Assembly: GCA_012845835.1 (NCBI GenBank)
Contig: JABAKD010000003.1
Location: 5,424,870 to 5,488,869, forward strand
Origin: Undaria pinnatifida
Lineage: Eukaryota > Sar > Phaeophyceae > Laminariales > Alariaceae
Direction of reading: 5' to 3'
Length of the DNA: 64,000 nucleotides
A program made the translations under genes and the position numbers. Each line of letters opens with the position of its first letter. Within the stretch, counting starts at the first letter, position 1. Below the pieces are notes generated by a model. The model ran no database searches. It was not told the DNA's origin and saw only the letters and a program-made list of their open reading frames with translations. Below, one piece after another: positions 55,101-64,000 of this stretch.

Positions 55101-58100
55101 TGCCAACGACTCCACCCGAATTAGTTGAAAAGCAACGATGTGCGCGGTTCTGGGGAGGTGGGAGCCCACGTCGGTCGCAGCCAAGCCGGCAACGAACAGC
55201 CGGCCGGCAGATCGGCCCTGATGAAGATCATCTACATTCCACTCAGGCAACCGTGAGCACAAAGGCTACTGTAGACCATACACATTAACCCCGCAAACAC
55301 GATCGATCCACCAGGAGCTGTTCGTTTCGACCAGGGAACCGTCTATCCAAAATAATCAACATCAAATTGGGATCTGATCTGTCTGCAACAGAAACTCACG
55401 TCGTGCATGGCCCCGGGGAGGTGGAGGCCCAAGTCGGTCGCAGCGAAGCCGACAACGGCCAGCTGGCAGATGCGCCCGTGCTTAAGCTCCGCCTCTCGCA
55501 GGAAGTCGAGGGGGATGAAGTTCGAGAAACCGATCGGGTCGAATCCGGCATCGCCTGTGATTGATCAACGAATAATATGGTGCGTATCAAGAATCGACGT
55601 TATCTTCTACCCGGTGAACACATCATACGAGCGTAAAACTGTACAATGAACAACCGCCCTCGGCAAATTTGTGGTTTCGACCGCTCTTAACTCTCTAACC
55701 CTGTAACTGGGCGCTTATGAGTCCGGCACTACCCATTGTAACTGATTTGCATGAACAAAAACACGAGAACTTCTTCCCTCAACTCCACATCCCGTGCAGG
55801 ACGGAAATCCGTCGCCGCCCGCTGGATCAGAAACAATACGTTGCCCGTGAACCAACACGCTTATTAATGTTGAAACTCCTTTGTCGCGCTGCAGTGTTTC
55901 CCTAAGAGCGTCCCACTGCTGTACTCCCCCTCGGCATTACTCTTGATACATATTATGAAAATGAAAATACACTCCTGCTGTGAGATCGAAGATTTGTCGA
56001 AACTCGTCTTTGCAAGCTGTGTGTGATACTCCGATCGCGCGTACTACTGGGTGTACTCTGATATATACACACCAGGTACATACTGCTTTTCCTCTTGGCA
56101 CGTGAAACGAAAAGACGGCAGACTTCGCGAGACAATAGTCATTCAACACATTCCAAACCCAACTATTCAACAGCCAGGACGCAACGCGACGATTCTATGG
56201 GCGGTCAGCAACAAATATCCTCTCCCGTTTTATAGGGTCGTTTTAAACGGAGCACCGTATGCATAAGCGCTAGTTCGTTCACCACGTACCATGACGGCTG
56301 GCTGCCGGTCTCATCGGCGATCGTTATCAAGCCTACCAGGCACAGCACAACAGGAGCGTCACATACCGTACAGGTATCAATTGCAAGTTTGATACACGAA
56401 ATAAAACGACACCAGGCAAATCGTCTCCTTCAAAGCTGTAAATCAATCAGAGGATCGACTGTATATAACAAAATTATTAAACAACCCCCACCTCCCCAGA
56501 ACGAAGCACAGCTGGTGCTTTGCCGTCTATGCCAGCGGGGCCACTAGAGAGGGTAGGTACAGAGGTCTTATGATCATCAAATAACACATAACACATGTCC
56601 AGTTTACTTGCGCCGCCAATAGTTCTCACCAGCCATCGTTCCGTCAAGCGCAGCGGGCTGCGGCATGAACGGGAGAGACTTGGACTTGGCCGCCTGCATG
56701 GTCATCTAACAAAAACAATGTGACGATATCATGAAAGGCGGCACAAACAAAAAAAAACGGGGCGAAACATCAGGTAGGAAGGCGTAAGTCTGGGGTATGA
56801 GAAACTAACGTCGGCGGCGGACGTTATTAATATTATTAGTACATCGGCACGGGGTATCTATAAACCATACCAGTAGGAAACAGCGTAATAACCAAGGCAG
56901 GCTCGAGTTTTGAGGGGGGAAAATACACCCTTTAGCGTTACACAGAAGTTAGTGTAGAACGCGTATCTCCCAAATAGGAAACTGGGTCGGTGTTTCTGCT
57001 TCATTTTCTTTCACTGTCCTACACCGCATGCTACCTGGCATAAACAAACCCAAAAAACGTACAAGTATATACGAGGACTTATTCCACTTTATACTCATCC
57101 CAGAGAGCAGCGGCTGCCACTTTTTCAATAGCATTTCCTACGTGGTGCCCAATTACTGTAAGATTAAGGTACAACGATGTCGTGTGGTGGATGCATCTGA
57201 TAGTTGGAAAAAAAGCGGAATTAGAGGGGGCATCACAACGAATACCAACACGTTCCGTGTTTTGGTGTTTTCGGGGTGTCCGCCTGGTCCATCGCCGCCG
57301 CCATTCTACTGCTGTAGCTGTAGCGACTGCTGTAGCTGTAGCGACTGCTGTAGCTGTAGCGACTGCTGTAGCTGTAGCGACTGCTGTAGCTGTAGCGACT
57401 AAATCCAAGGGGCCAGGTTAACACCAAGTCTGCGTTCTGCAGATGGACAAAAACTGGTACACAAACGAAGGTGTATGAAGCTTGAGCTTTTTTTGACCGG
57501 ATCTCCAGGACAAAAAAACAAAACAAAACAAAACAAAATCCAGTCTAAAGCAAAATAGCGTAAATTGGCCTCCGGCAGGGCGAGGGTGAGCGGTGTTTTC
57601 GGCATTCAGGCCCATGATACAGCCAGCGCATATCGTAACCGCTGGAGCTACCAGGGCCCAGCCCTAACAAATGGTCACGCCGTTTCACCAGCAGGAAGCT
57701 GCGACAAAATACTACTACTGGAACGCCAAAGCAAAAAGCCAGGGCCGTCCACTTGAGAGTATAACCGTACCACTGCTGTATTTTTGCATGTTCTTCCGCA
57801 GCCGAGGGTTTTCCTGGCGCTTTCAGCCGCGGGCCAAGCAAGGGGTCCGTCGCTACATTATGACGCATGTTTGAAACCCGGCCAAGCTCTGTAGCGCGGG
57901 CCCTGAGCATTCAAAGTCGCTGGGCTGTTTTTTCTTTCGAGGGGTTGCGCTCCGCCTCGCTGAAACGACCAAGCGCATGGAAACCCACGTTTTTGTTCTT
58001 CAATAGTCCGATCCGCTCTCTCGATTATATATTAGCTCCGCTCTCGCGCCTACAACATCATCAGTCCACTTGTGTTCACCCTCTCTTGCTGTCTGCTACG

Positions 58101-61100
58101 ATGCAGCACCAGCAGCAGCCGTAAAATGGCAGCCGTGTCCCAAGCTCTAGCCCTTGCGCCAGTAGTCAAGGTGTATGTGTGTGGTTGGCGCACAGCAGCA
58201 GCAGGGGATGAAGCCACGACAACACTTCCGTGCCAAACGCAACAAAAAAATAAGCACACATCGTTGGACCTCAAACCAGGTATACGGAGCATCGTCTACA
58301 GCAGCAACAAAAAAGCAGTACTACTGAAGAACGAATATCATTGAAAAAACGCCAGCGTTCCTCCGCTTCTATTTGCGACGCCTCCGGGATATCAGAAAAC
58401 ACCACTCCAGAGGGGAATCTTTCTAGTATGTATCACATACTCATGTATAGGGTGCCATAATAGTTGCGAAAGGAAAAATACGTCAAGGAGGCTACTCGTT
58501 GGGGCGCAGGACGTGGGGGGGGGCGAGGGCTCTTTCTACCTCTCAAATTGGGTGTTACGTTGTTACTGACACAAAAGCTAACACAGCAGTAGACTACTGG
58601 TACAGCTATAAACAGTACCTGGTATGTTTTACACTTCGTTAGGAGGTGCACAGCTCGTCATGATACTAGTAATATTACACGAATGACAACAAAATATTCC
58701 TCGCAAGTAAGTGTTACGCGTGTTTGCAGTACACGTACCTACTGCTGCAGTGAAGCGGTCCGCGTTGAACGTTGAAACGGCAAACAATAATGCCTCCCAC
58801 AACTTCTGCCCCGCCCGAACGACATCTCTCAAGGTTTCGGCAAGGATAACGCTTGGGAGAGTGCGCCGCCAAGACGCAGCTTTCATCCACTTTCGACGAC
58901 GATTTCGCAGCTTCCATTTACTTTCGATGCTGCTTTCATACATTTACATTTCCATTGGGTGCCTTTCGCGAGTGCAAATCGCTATCCTATTAGTCTATAT
59001 TTCCAAGCACTGCTGCATTACGGCAGTGGCCGCACTTAGAACCGTCAATTTGGCTTGAAGCTTATGTTGCGTGCCGTTACCAGCACAATGTCTTGAACGA
59101 TGCTTCCTAATTCTTCTCAGCTCCCACGCTAAGTGAGCAACTTCGCCCCTAAAATTGGGTGGGCGTCAATACATGTAAATGTTTCATATATCGACGATTT
59201 CTTGTATTATCGCACGGTTTACCTCTCTTACACCAAATGCTTCTTACGATTTTCAACAAACCCAGCCTGAACTTCACAGAGCGTATATCTCACACGCGAA
59301 CGCGCCTCTGCTATACCAGGTAGTGCGGTATAGGCCCTTTAGTGCGTGGTCCTAGTTTAGTGCGGTGAGAATAGCTCGTCACGATCTTGTCCTCGACCAT
59401 CCGGGGTAGCGCGGGGTCCCACTATTACTACTACTTACTGGTTGTAGTGCGGGTATCGTGGTCTACTACAGTAGGTGGCCCTGTATAGTGCGGGTGTCAG
59501 ATATTGTGCGGGTGAAATCGTTTGGCACAATATAGACCCCTCTATGGTGGCCGGTTTTTACATAATGCGGGTGCCCGGTATAGTGCGGGTAAATTTTCGA
59601 GACACATACCCGCACTATGTAGGGCCACCTACTGTACTAGCAAGGCACCGCACGAAAGAGGCGCCACCATTGGAGTACTGCTCGTCGATTACATAATAAA
59701 AAATGAAAATATACTCCAGCTGTGAGATCGAGGATTTTGTCGAAACTCCATCTTTTGCAAGCTGTGTGTGATACTCCGATCGCGCGTATTATATGTACTG
59801 ACATCTTGCTGTCGTCTGTAGACAGGAACAATACCAGGGACTTGCTCACATAATGCATCGGCTGGTACGCATAATGCTAATGCACATGCTGCTCTCATAT
59901 TTCATCGTTGGAGTCTAACCATCGAAGACGTCCACTCGTACTCGTCCACTGCTGCTGCAGGCCCTTGTGGGACAACAAAGGGCAAAACTGAGCATGTATG
60001 ACCGGCCTCGCCAAAATAATGGGGATTTGAAACATGCTGACATTATAGGGTGTGGCGATGCATAACGTCACCTACCGAACAGAGGTACACACAATTATAT
60101 CCTTGTGTGCGCTTTTCCTGTACCCAAAGCATTTGTTATTTGAACATGAGCGCACACATAGGTAGTTTTTGGGCTCCCGTGAAATTGCACGTACGTGCAA
60201 GGTTTTTTAGATTTGCACGTAAATTCCATAGCAATTCATGTATGGCGGCTCCTTATGTGCAGGTCCGCACAAAACGACGGTTGCGCTGCGCAGACCAACC
60301 CGACCCTAACCATAACCCCAACCCAACCCTTTGGTGTCTGCTCTCGGTCTGCTCTCGAGGTCGGCAGGGGCTGTACTGAGTTTACGTGCAAATCTAGAAA
60401 CCTTGCACGTACGTGCAATTAAACGCCTGGATACTTTAGGCGCATTATCTGGTCCTGAGCTCCTAGATACAGGTACCAGGTACACGTTCATTGCCACAAA
60501 TACTTGCATACAGTGTTCAACAGTTTTTGCAGTACTCGTAGTGAGAGTAACGGAGAAGGTCGAGGGAGCTCTTTCTTGTAATACAGCAGTAGGTAGGTCG
60601 ACGGTTCTGGCTCTTGGCGGGACAGTGTCAAGAATAGGGAGTGGAGAAGCTAGGCTGGGGGGCCCACAACGTCTCTCACAAAATGACACCACGATATGCG
60701 GAAAAAAACTTGTATACGAGTGATGTGCACGAGTCACAGTGCAATTCAGGACACTTAAACTCCCAGCTCTCATCATATTATAAAAATTAAAATACACTCC
60801 AGCTGAGAGATCGAATATTTTGTCGATACTCATCTTTGCAAGCTGTGTGTGATACTCCGATCGCGTGTATTGCGGGTTGTGTGTCCTCATTAAGAACATA
60901 GGTCGGCGACTCCCTTTGCAACTGCAGCAGTGTAGCTATCAGGGTCAACAGGGTGATGTTAGGCAGTCTGTGCGCGGAAGCTATAAAACCCGTTTCTGAG
61001 GGGGACGAAATCTGACAGCTGTGGAAGGAAATGCCATCAGTTTGCCAAGTGAATTCTGTAAGTCGAATATCCGGTGAGGGGAGGGCGGAGTTTTTAAGGA

Positions 61101-63881
61101 CGTGGGGGCTGATTTTGATCAAAAGGGGGGGCGGGAGGGGGGGAGGGGACGGGTGGGGCAAAGGTCAATTTGTGCGTGGAAACTATAGATCCTTCTTGTG
61201 GGGGAGGGAGGGGGGATGTGGCGGGGGAGGCGGGGGGCGGGGGGGGGAGGGCTTTAGGTCGCATAGATGTAGGGGTTTGCTATACGCGTGGTGCTAGGTC
61301 TAGGCGATGGTGCGGGTGGTGGGGAAGGAGGGGGCGTTGGGGGCGGGGGTGGGTGGGAATTGCAGCAGCGGCATGGACGGCTCTAAAACGATAACGAGGC
61401 GATATCCAGGGCGTGGAAGTGTTTTATCACTCTGGCGGATTTCGATATTATTAGGTGGGGCGTTTAAGCAAGAGAAAGCGCTTCCAGTTCGTTAAATAAA
61501 CGGTGGAGGGGGGTGAGATTCGAATATGAATTATGGACAGCCAACTTATCGAAGGAACTCCCTCCCCGCACGAGAACGACGTGCGACCGCGCACTGCATA
61601 GAAACGGTGGAGGGAAATTGAGTAGCTTAGGTGGAGTTCGAACGTGAATTATGCCACTTTATCGTGGGAACTCCACGCACGCAAACGAAGCATGGCCGCA
61701 CGGCGCTGCTTGCATGAAATATTAAATGTAACACAAAGCAAAGCTCAAGAGTTGACGCCTTCACTACTGGAAACCCTTTTTTTGACGAATGTACTTCTAA
61801 GTTAGTATAGGGAAGGGTTTGGGGGCTCTGAAGGGGTTAAGAATGCTGCTCGTAGCGGCGTACCTAGTACGACGTACGCCTTACTCGGGCAAGCTCGTAC
61901 TCCGTTTTTACTCTGGGGGAGCGTTTTCACAGACATGCAGCATGGAACTCCTAATGGGGACATACATCCCTGCGAAGACTCCAGCAGCTGTGTGTAGTCA
62001 TATGTGCAACACATATGGTACATAGAACAGGTGATCACCGCCAGGTACCAGTTCGTACAGGTTTCAGGCTGCTTGTGCGAACATGAACATATGCACTTTT
62101 GGGTTCGTTCTCGACACGCAAAAAGCTTAGTGGGGTACAGCAGTAGGCGCAACGCAAAGGCATTCCGAGCCAAGATTATCTTGTACCTGATACGGAGCAT
62201 GAGTCGAATCATATGCGCAGGTTTGCCTTGTTCGTGGTCGGCAGTGGGCAAACGTGTATTTTGGTTGGTTATGTGTAGTACGCAAATGGTAGAAGTACAG
62301 CTGTGCAGCAGTAGTGGTGTGTAGTCTAATGTTTCCATGTTTCAGGCCTGCTTGTGTTCTGCCTCTGGCATATACCTGGTATGTACACGAGTACACAGAG
62401 CGTGTGGGCCATGAACGTCTTGTCATAGGTCCCAAGCACCAGGTCAGCGGTTTTCGGTGGCTGGAAAAGGCAAGAACGCAGACTGGTTGTTTCGTATCGT
62501 GTGATTGTTGCACTGCAGCGGCGTGGCCTTGAGCTTTTGCCTGTGTTATGATACCTCTGGTACGCACGAGTACGTACAGAGCTGGGGTGGACAACGTACG
62601 TCCAACCAGGTACTGCAGTGCTGCTTCACGTCATACCCGAAGACCAGACGAAATGGTATTTCGCACCCGGATTACCTAGTGCTCCTGTCAGTGCTGACTC
62701 GAGCGAGATCTCTAGGCACAAGGAAAGCTCTTGGCCTCGAATACACAAGCAACGGCTGTAGTAAGCAGAACCTTCATGCTCCGTGGGGCGTGGGGCATTG
62801 GCTGGGTGGGATGGCGAGGGCACGTACCAACACCCAAAACCTACAGAAAATGACAATTTTGCGCGATTTGCGATTTGCTTTTTCAAGACACGTACCAATA
62901 CAAGGTACGGAAAATGACTTGGAATTTGTGGACTGCAATTTGCTAAGTAAGATTTTCCCATATTCCAGGTTTTGGTAGGACACAATACCGATGCTCTGCT
63001 ACTGATGTGCCTGCCTACCGTGGACGTAGCCCGAGCTCTACAAGCACCCCTCGTCGTCTCGAGGAGACAGCCTTGTACGTGCGACGTGGCCACGTCGTAG
63101 CAAATATTCAGTCGTGACAAGGGACACCCTCAAGGATGTCGAGAAAATTAACATGCACACGGCGATTGGGTAACAGGCATCATGACATGAGATATAACCC
63201 GGTCTACGAAAGAGATCAGACATTTGAGCCAAGACGAGCGGTACTAGAGGTGAGGAAAATGATACGTACTGTACTGCAAAGTCGATCGAGGGGCGACGGA
63301 TGAGAGAGGAGTGTTCGGCTGCTGGGCTCAAATATACAGTGCCAGACGTAAGCTGGCGAGGGCAAGGGTGCTTCCGTTATGGGTATGGTCTCAGCAGAGC
63401 GGTGCCGGCTCCTGTATGCATCTTTTACGCATGCTGTAATGCTAATATTAGAGCACCTTTGTGCCCCTATTGACCAAAACAGCTCTCGTACGCAAGGATG
63501 GGTCTGCTTAGTTGATCACAAAACTGACACTGCTGCATGTTCACGTAGTACTAGTGCAACAAAAGCTCCACAGCAGCGAACACTCAGCAAACAGAATACC
63601 TCTCTGCTGAAGCACTGTCTACTTCCGCAAGGCTACGCTCAGCTAGCAGCCTTCATGCACGGATGACCTTCGATTCGGTGGGCATCATGCAGGCATCGAA
63701 GAAAGCCTTGGGAACTAGTAAAAAACAAAAAACATGCAACAAACAAACAGATAAGCCTGAGAAGCCAGGACCCACTCACCCCACTTTGCTGAGGAGCAGC
63801 CGGGCGCGAGATCGGCGTGGGCGCCATGAAAGCAGACGCCGAAGCGCAGAAGGCAGCCGCAACAGCGAGAGAGTTCACCAT
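52024..63881 (-). CDS. Light-harvesting chlorophyll-binding protein (LHC/FCP family), complete, 5 exons, 212 aa
   Basis: Exons in reading order: 63881-63780, 56705-56630, 55554-55400, 53061-52867, 52134-52024; 639 nt, all GT-AG, frame closes at TAA. Thylakoid antenna protein binding chlorophyll a/c and fucoxanthin. Residues 1-17 are a signal peptide ending ASASA, followed by FMAPT, the ASA-F motif of complex plastids. The mature part begins near [20 protein letters not shown]. Helix 1 ([19 protein letters not shown]) has ligands Glu82 and His85. Helix 2 ([19 protein letters not shown]) has Glu138. [11 protein letters not shown] precedes helix 3 ([20 protein letters not shown]), with Glu183, His186 and Arg188. 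The order and length (about 200 residues) are those of stramenopile LHC proteins; subfamily (LHCF or LHCR) is not settled. Helix 3 has HC where the family normally has NG. The gene spans 11.9 kb because intron 1 is 7.1 kb. Start context ACCATGG. Confidence 0.96.
52135..52866 (-). other. LHC intron 4
   Basis: 732 bp; contains a G run (52189-52215), two TACCWGGTA palindromes (52350, 52539) and an A run (52673-52691). Nothing coding. Confidence 0.6.
52867..53061 (-). CDS. LHC exon 4, second helix and loop (residues 112-176)
   Basis: Encodes [20 protein letters not shown], then [20 protein letters not shown] and [20 protein letters not shown]. This is helix 2 with its Glu ligand and the second G-D-F-G-F-D-P motif preceding helix 3. 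Phase 0 on both sides. Confidence 0.97.
53062..55399 (-). other. LHC intron 3
   Basis: 2.3 kb; holds the decayed exon 3 copy and a short gatcat(c/t)tacagataatcta repeat at 54800-54870. A 149-aa open frame at 53629-53180 has no recognisable domain. Confidence 0.6.
55132..55218 (-). pseudogene. Decayed duplicate of LHC exon 3 (3' half)
   Basis: On the minus strand, gttgccggcttggctgcgac followed by cgacgtgggctcccacctcc aligns with gttgtcggcttcgctgcgac and cgacttgggcctccacctcc in real exon 3. It is offset by about 265 bp in the same orientation and translates to [13 protein letters not shown] against [13 protein letters not shown]. The helix 1 start ([10 protein letters not shown]) is lost and the donor position reads ttg instead of a GT site. 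Confidence 0.8.
55400..55554 (-). CDS. LHC exon 3, first transmembrane helix (residues 60-111)
   Basis: Contains [20 protein letters not shown] followed by [20 protein letters not shown] and [11 protein letters not shown]. This is the first chlorophyll-binding helix with the E-x2-H-x-R ligand set. A decayed second copy of its last 85 bp lies downstream in intron 3. Confidence 0.97.
55555..56629 (-). other. LHC intron 2
   Basis: 1.1 kb; contains a short family A copy (55965-56045). Nothing else. Confidence 0.6.
55965..56045 (+). repeat. Dispersed repeat family A, short copy
   Basis: cactcctgctgtgagatcga, actcgtctttgcaagctgtg and tgatactccgatcgcgcgta. Only the first 75 bp of the family. Confidence 0.8.
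56630..56705 (-). CDS. LHC exon 2, start of mature protein (residues 35-59)
   Basis: Encodes [20 protein letters not shown] then DGTMA. The S-K-S-x-P-F-x-x-x-P-x-x-L-D-G-x-M-x-G pattern is the conserved N-terminus of mature FCP-type proteins. Acceptor ttgttag, donor gtgaga, phase 1 out. Confidence 0.94.
57310..57399 (+). repeat. 18-bp minisatellite, 5 perfect units
   Basis: tgctgtagctgtagcgac five times without change; recent expansion. Confidence 0.95.
57545..57910 (-). CDS. Unassigned open frame, 121 aa, one possible membrane segment
   Basis: Begins with ATG and ends in a stop, same strand as the LHC gene, inside its intron 1. Residues about 50-75 ([20 protein letters not shown]) look like a transmembrane helix between charged flanks. 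I do not recognise a family. It may be chance in intron DNA; no promoter or splice evidence. Confidence 0.2.
   Translation of the reverse strand: MLRARATELGRVSNMRHNVATDPLLGPRLKAPGKPSAAEEHAKIQQWYGYTLKWTALAFCFGVPVVVFCRSFLLVKRRDHLLGLGPGSSSGYDMRWLYHGPECRKHRSPSPCRRPIYAILL
59467..59636. mobile_element. MITE-like element, 170 bp, about 30-bp inverted ends
   Basis: The left end tacagtaggtggccctgtat continues agtgcgggtgt. The right end is its reverse complement with two changes (tacagtaggtggccctacat, agtgcgggtatgt). The tagtgcgggt part of the terminus is repeated inside and upstream (59338-59590). Confidence 0.8.
59705..59790 (+). repeat. Dispersed repeat family A, short copy
   Basis: atactccagctgtgagatcg, aggattttgtcgaaactcca and tgtgtgatactccgatcgcg. 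Confidence 0.8.
60183..60420. mobile_element. MITE-like element, 238 bp, about 42-bp inverted ends
   Basis: The left end aattgcacgtacgtgcaagg, then ttttttagatttgcacgtaaa, is mirrored by tttacgtgcaaatctagaaa and ccttgcacgtacgtgcaatt at the right. The termini themselves contain the palindrome gcacgtacgtgc. No coding capacity inside. Confidence 0.85.
60792..61200 (+). repeat. Dispersed repeat family A, long copy
   Basis: atacactccagctgagagat to tgtgcgtggaaactatagat. Collinear with 10990-11370, and with the reverse copy ending near 1655. Confidence 0.85.
61115..61345 (+). repeat. G-rich tract with quadruplex potential
   Basis: Many runs of 4-8 G (61117-61160, 61200-61255, 61316-61350). Partly the G-rich tail of the family A copy. 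Confidence 0.75.
61745..61850 (-). repeat. Dispersed repeat family C, reverse copy
   Basis: gacgccttcactactggaaa, acgaatgtacttctaagtta, gtatagggaagggtttgggg and gctctgaaggggttaa: the reverse complement of 6508-6600 with substitutions. Confidence 0.8.
63780..63881 (-). CDS. LHC exon 1, bipartite plastid presequence (residues 1-34)
   Basis: Encodes [20 protein letters not shown] then [14 protein letters not shown]: a hydrophobic signal peptide, the ASA-FM cleavage signature and the start of a Ser/Pro-rich transit peptide. Such presequences direct proteins into four-membrane plastids. Donor gtgagt at 63779. Confidence 0.93.
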
Positions 63882-64000
63882 GGTAATTGTCCGGGGGTAT
63901 ACGCTTAGATATTAGGTGTTGCCGGTCGTCGTTTAGTCAAGAACTATGCGAGGCAAAACGGAGAGGTACACCTCGTCTCAATCGTATCAAGCAATTTGGA
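63882..64000 (-). promoter_or_regulatory. Upstream region of the LHC gene (partial)
   Basis: Only 119 bp upstream of the start codon are in the window; they must include the 5' UTR and perhaps the core promoter. No TATA box or clear initiator is visible. Confidence 0.35.

Larger units (their letters stand above)
56706..63779 (-). other. LHC intron 1 (7.1 kb)
   Basis: Separates the presequence exon from the mature protein. Contains an 18-bp minisatellite (57310-57399), two MITE-like elements (59467-59636, 60183-60420), family A copies (59705-59790, 60792-61200), G-rich DNA (61115-61345) and a reverse family C copy (61745-61850). Confidence 0.65.

Noticed and set aside
55140-55262. Possible alternative LHC exon
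   Set aside because: It lacks the helix 1 ligands and a donor site; interpreted as a decayed duplicate instead.
57310-57399. Regular repeats considered as a CRISPR-like array
   Set aside because: Eighteen-bp units abut without spacers; this is a minisatellite in a eukaryotic intron.

Overview
The window is nuclear DNA of a photosynthetic eukaryote with a complex (secondary) plastid, most likely an ochrophyte (stramenopile) alga. A brown alga or a relative with long introns fits best, but the exact group cannot be fixed from this sequence. Three points support this. A fucoxanthin/chlorophyll a/c-type light-harvesting protein carries a bipartite plastid presequence with the ASA-FM cleavage signature. 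All genes are cut into short exons (52-239 nt) by introns of up to 7 kb with GT-AG (once GC-AG) borders. The introns and intergenic DNA are packed with dispersed and tandem repeats.

Only about 2.45 kb of the 64 kb is recognisable coding sequence, in three conserved genes whose reading frames close exactly when the exons are joined. (1) eIF3a, the large subunit of translation initiation factor 3, is on the minus strand. Its start codon is at 14985; seven exons (14985-2173) give the first 271 residues and the gene continues off the left edge. (2) TFIIS, the RNA polymerase II elongation/cleavage factor, is on the plus strand from ATG 15225 to stop 37037, with eight exons, 999 nt of coding sequence and 332 residues. 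(3) A light-harvesting chlorophyll-binding (LHC/FCP) protein is on the minus strand from ATG 63881 to stop 52024, with five exons, 639 nt and 212 residues.

Layout: 1-14985 holds eIF3a; 14986-15224 is a 239-bp gap between two divergent start codons, so it must contain both promoters; 15225-37037 holds TFIIS; 37038-52023 is a 15-kb intergenic stretch between the converging 3' ends of TFIIS and the LHC gene; 52024-63881 holds the LHC gene. The intergenic stretch contains a strongly G-skewed, GC-rich block (about 39.4-46.3 kb) built largely of degenerate repeats.

Non-coding landscape: at least one poly(A)-tailed, 5'-truncated retroposon family (four copies), a tRNA-derived SINE-like family, several terminal-inverted-repeat (MITE-like) elements, and a (GGGTC)n satellite family. 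Several other dispersed repeat families and many short minisatellites are also present. One retroposon copy sits inside the left arm of a TIR element with a 7-bp target duplication. Two introns hold decayed copies of the neighbouring exon (TFIIS exon 4 and LHC exon 3). A 9-bp palindrome TACCWGGTA occurs at least 15 times where about 0.5 is expected. I found no convincing additional protein-coding gene, no CRISPR array and no gene cluster that looks like a new biochemical system; the unusual content is in genome architecture and repeats.
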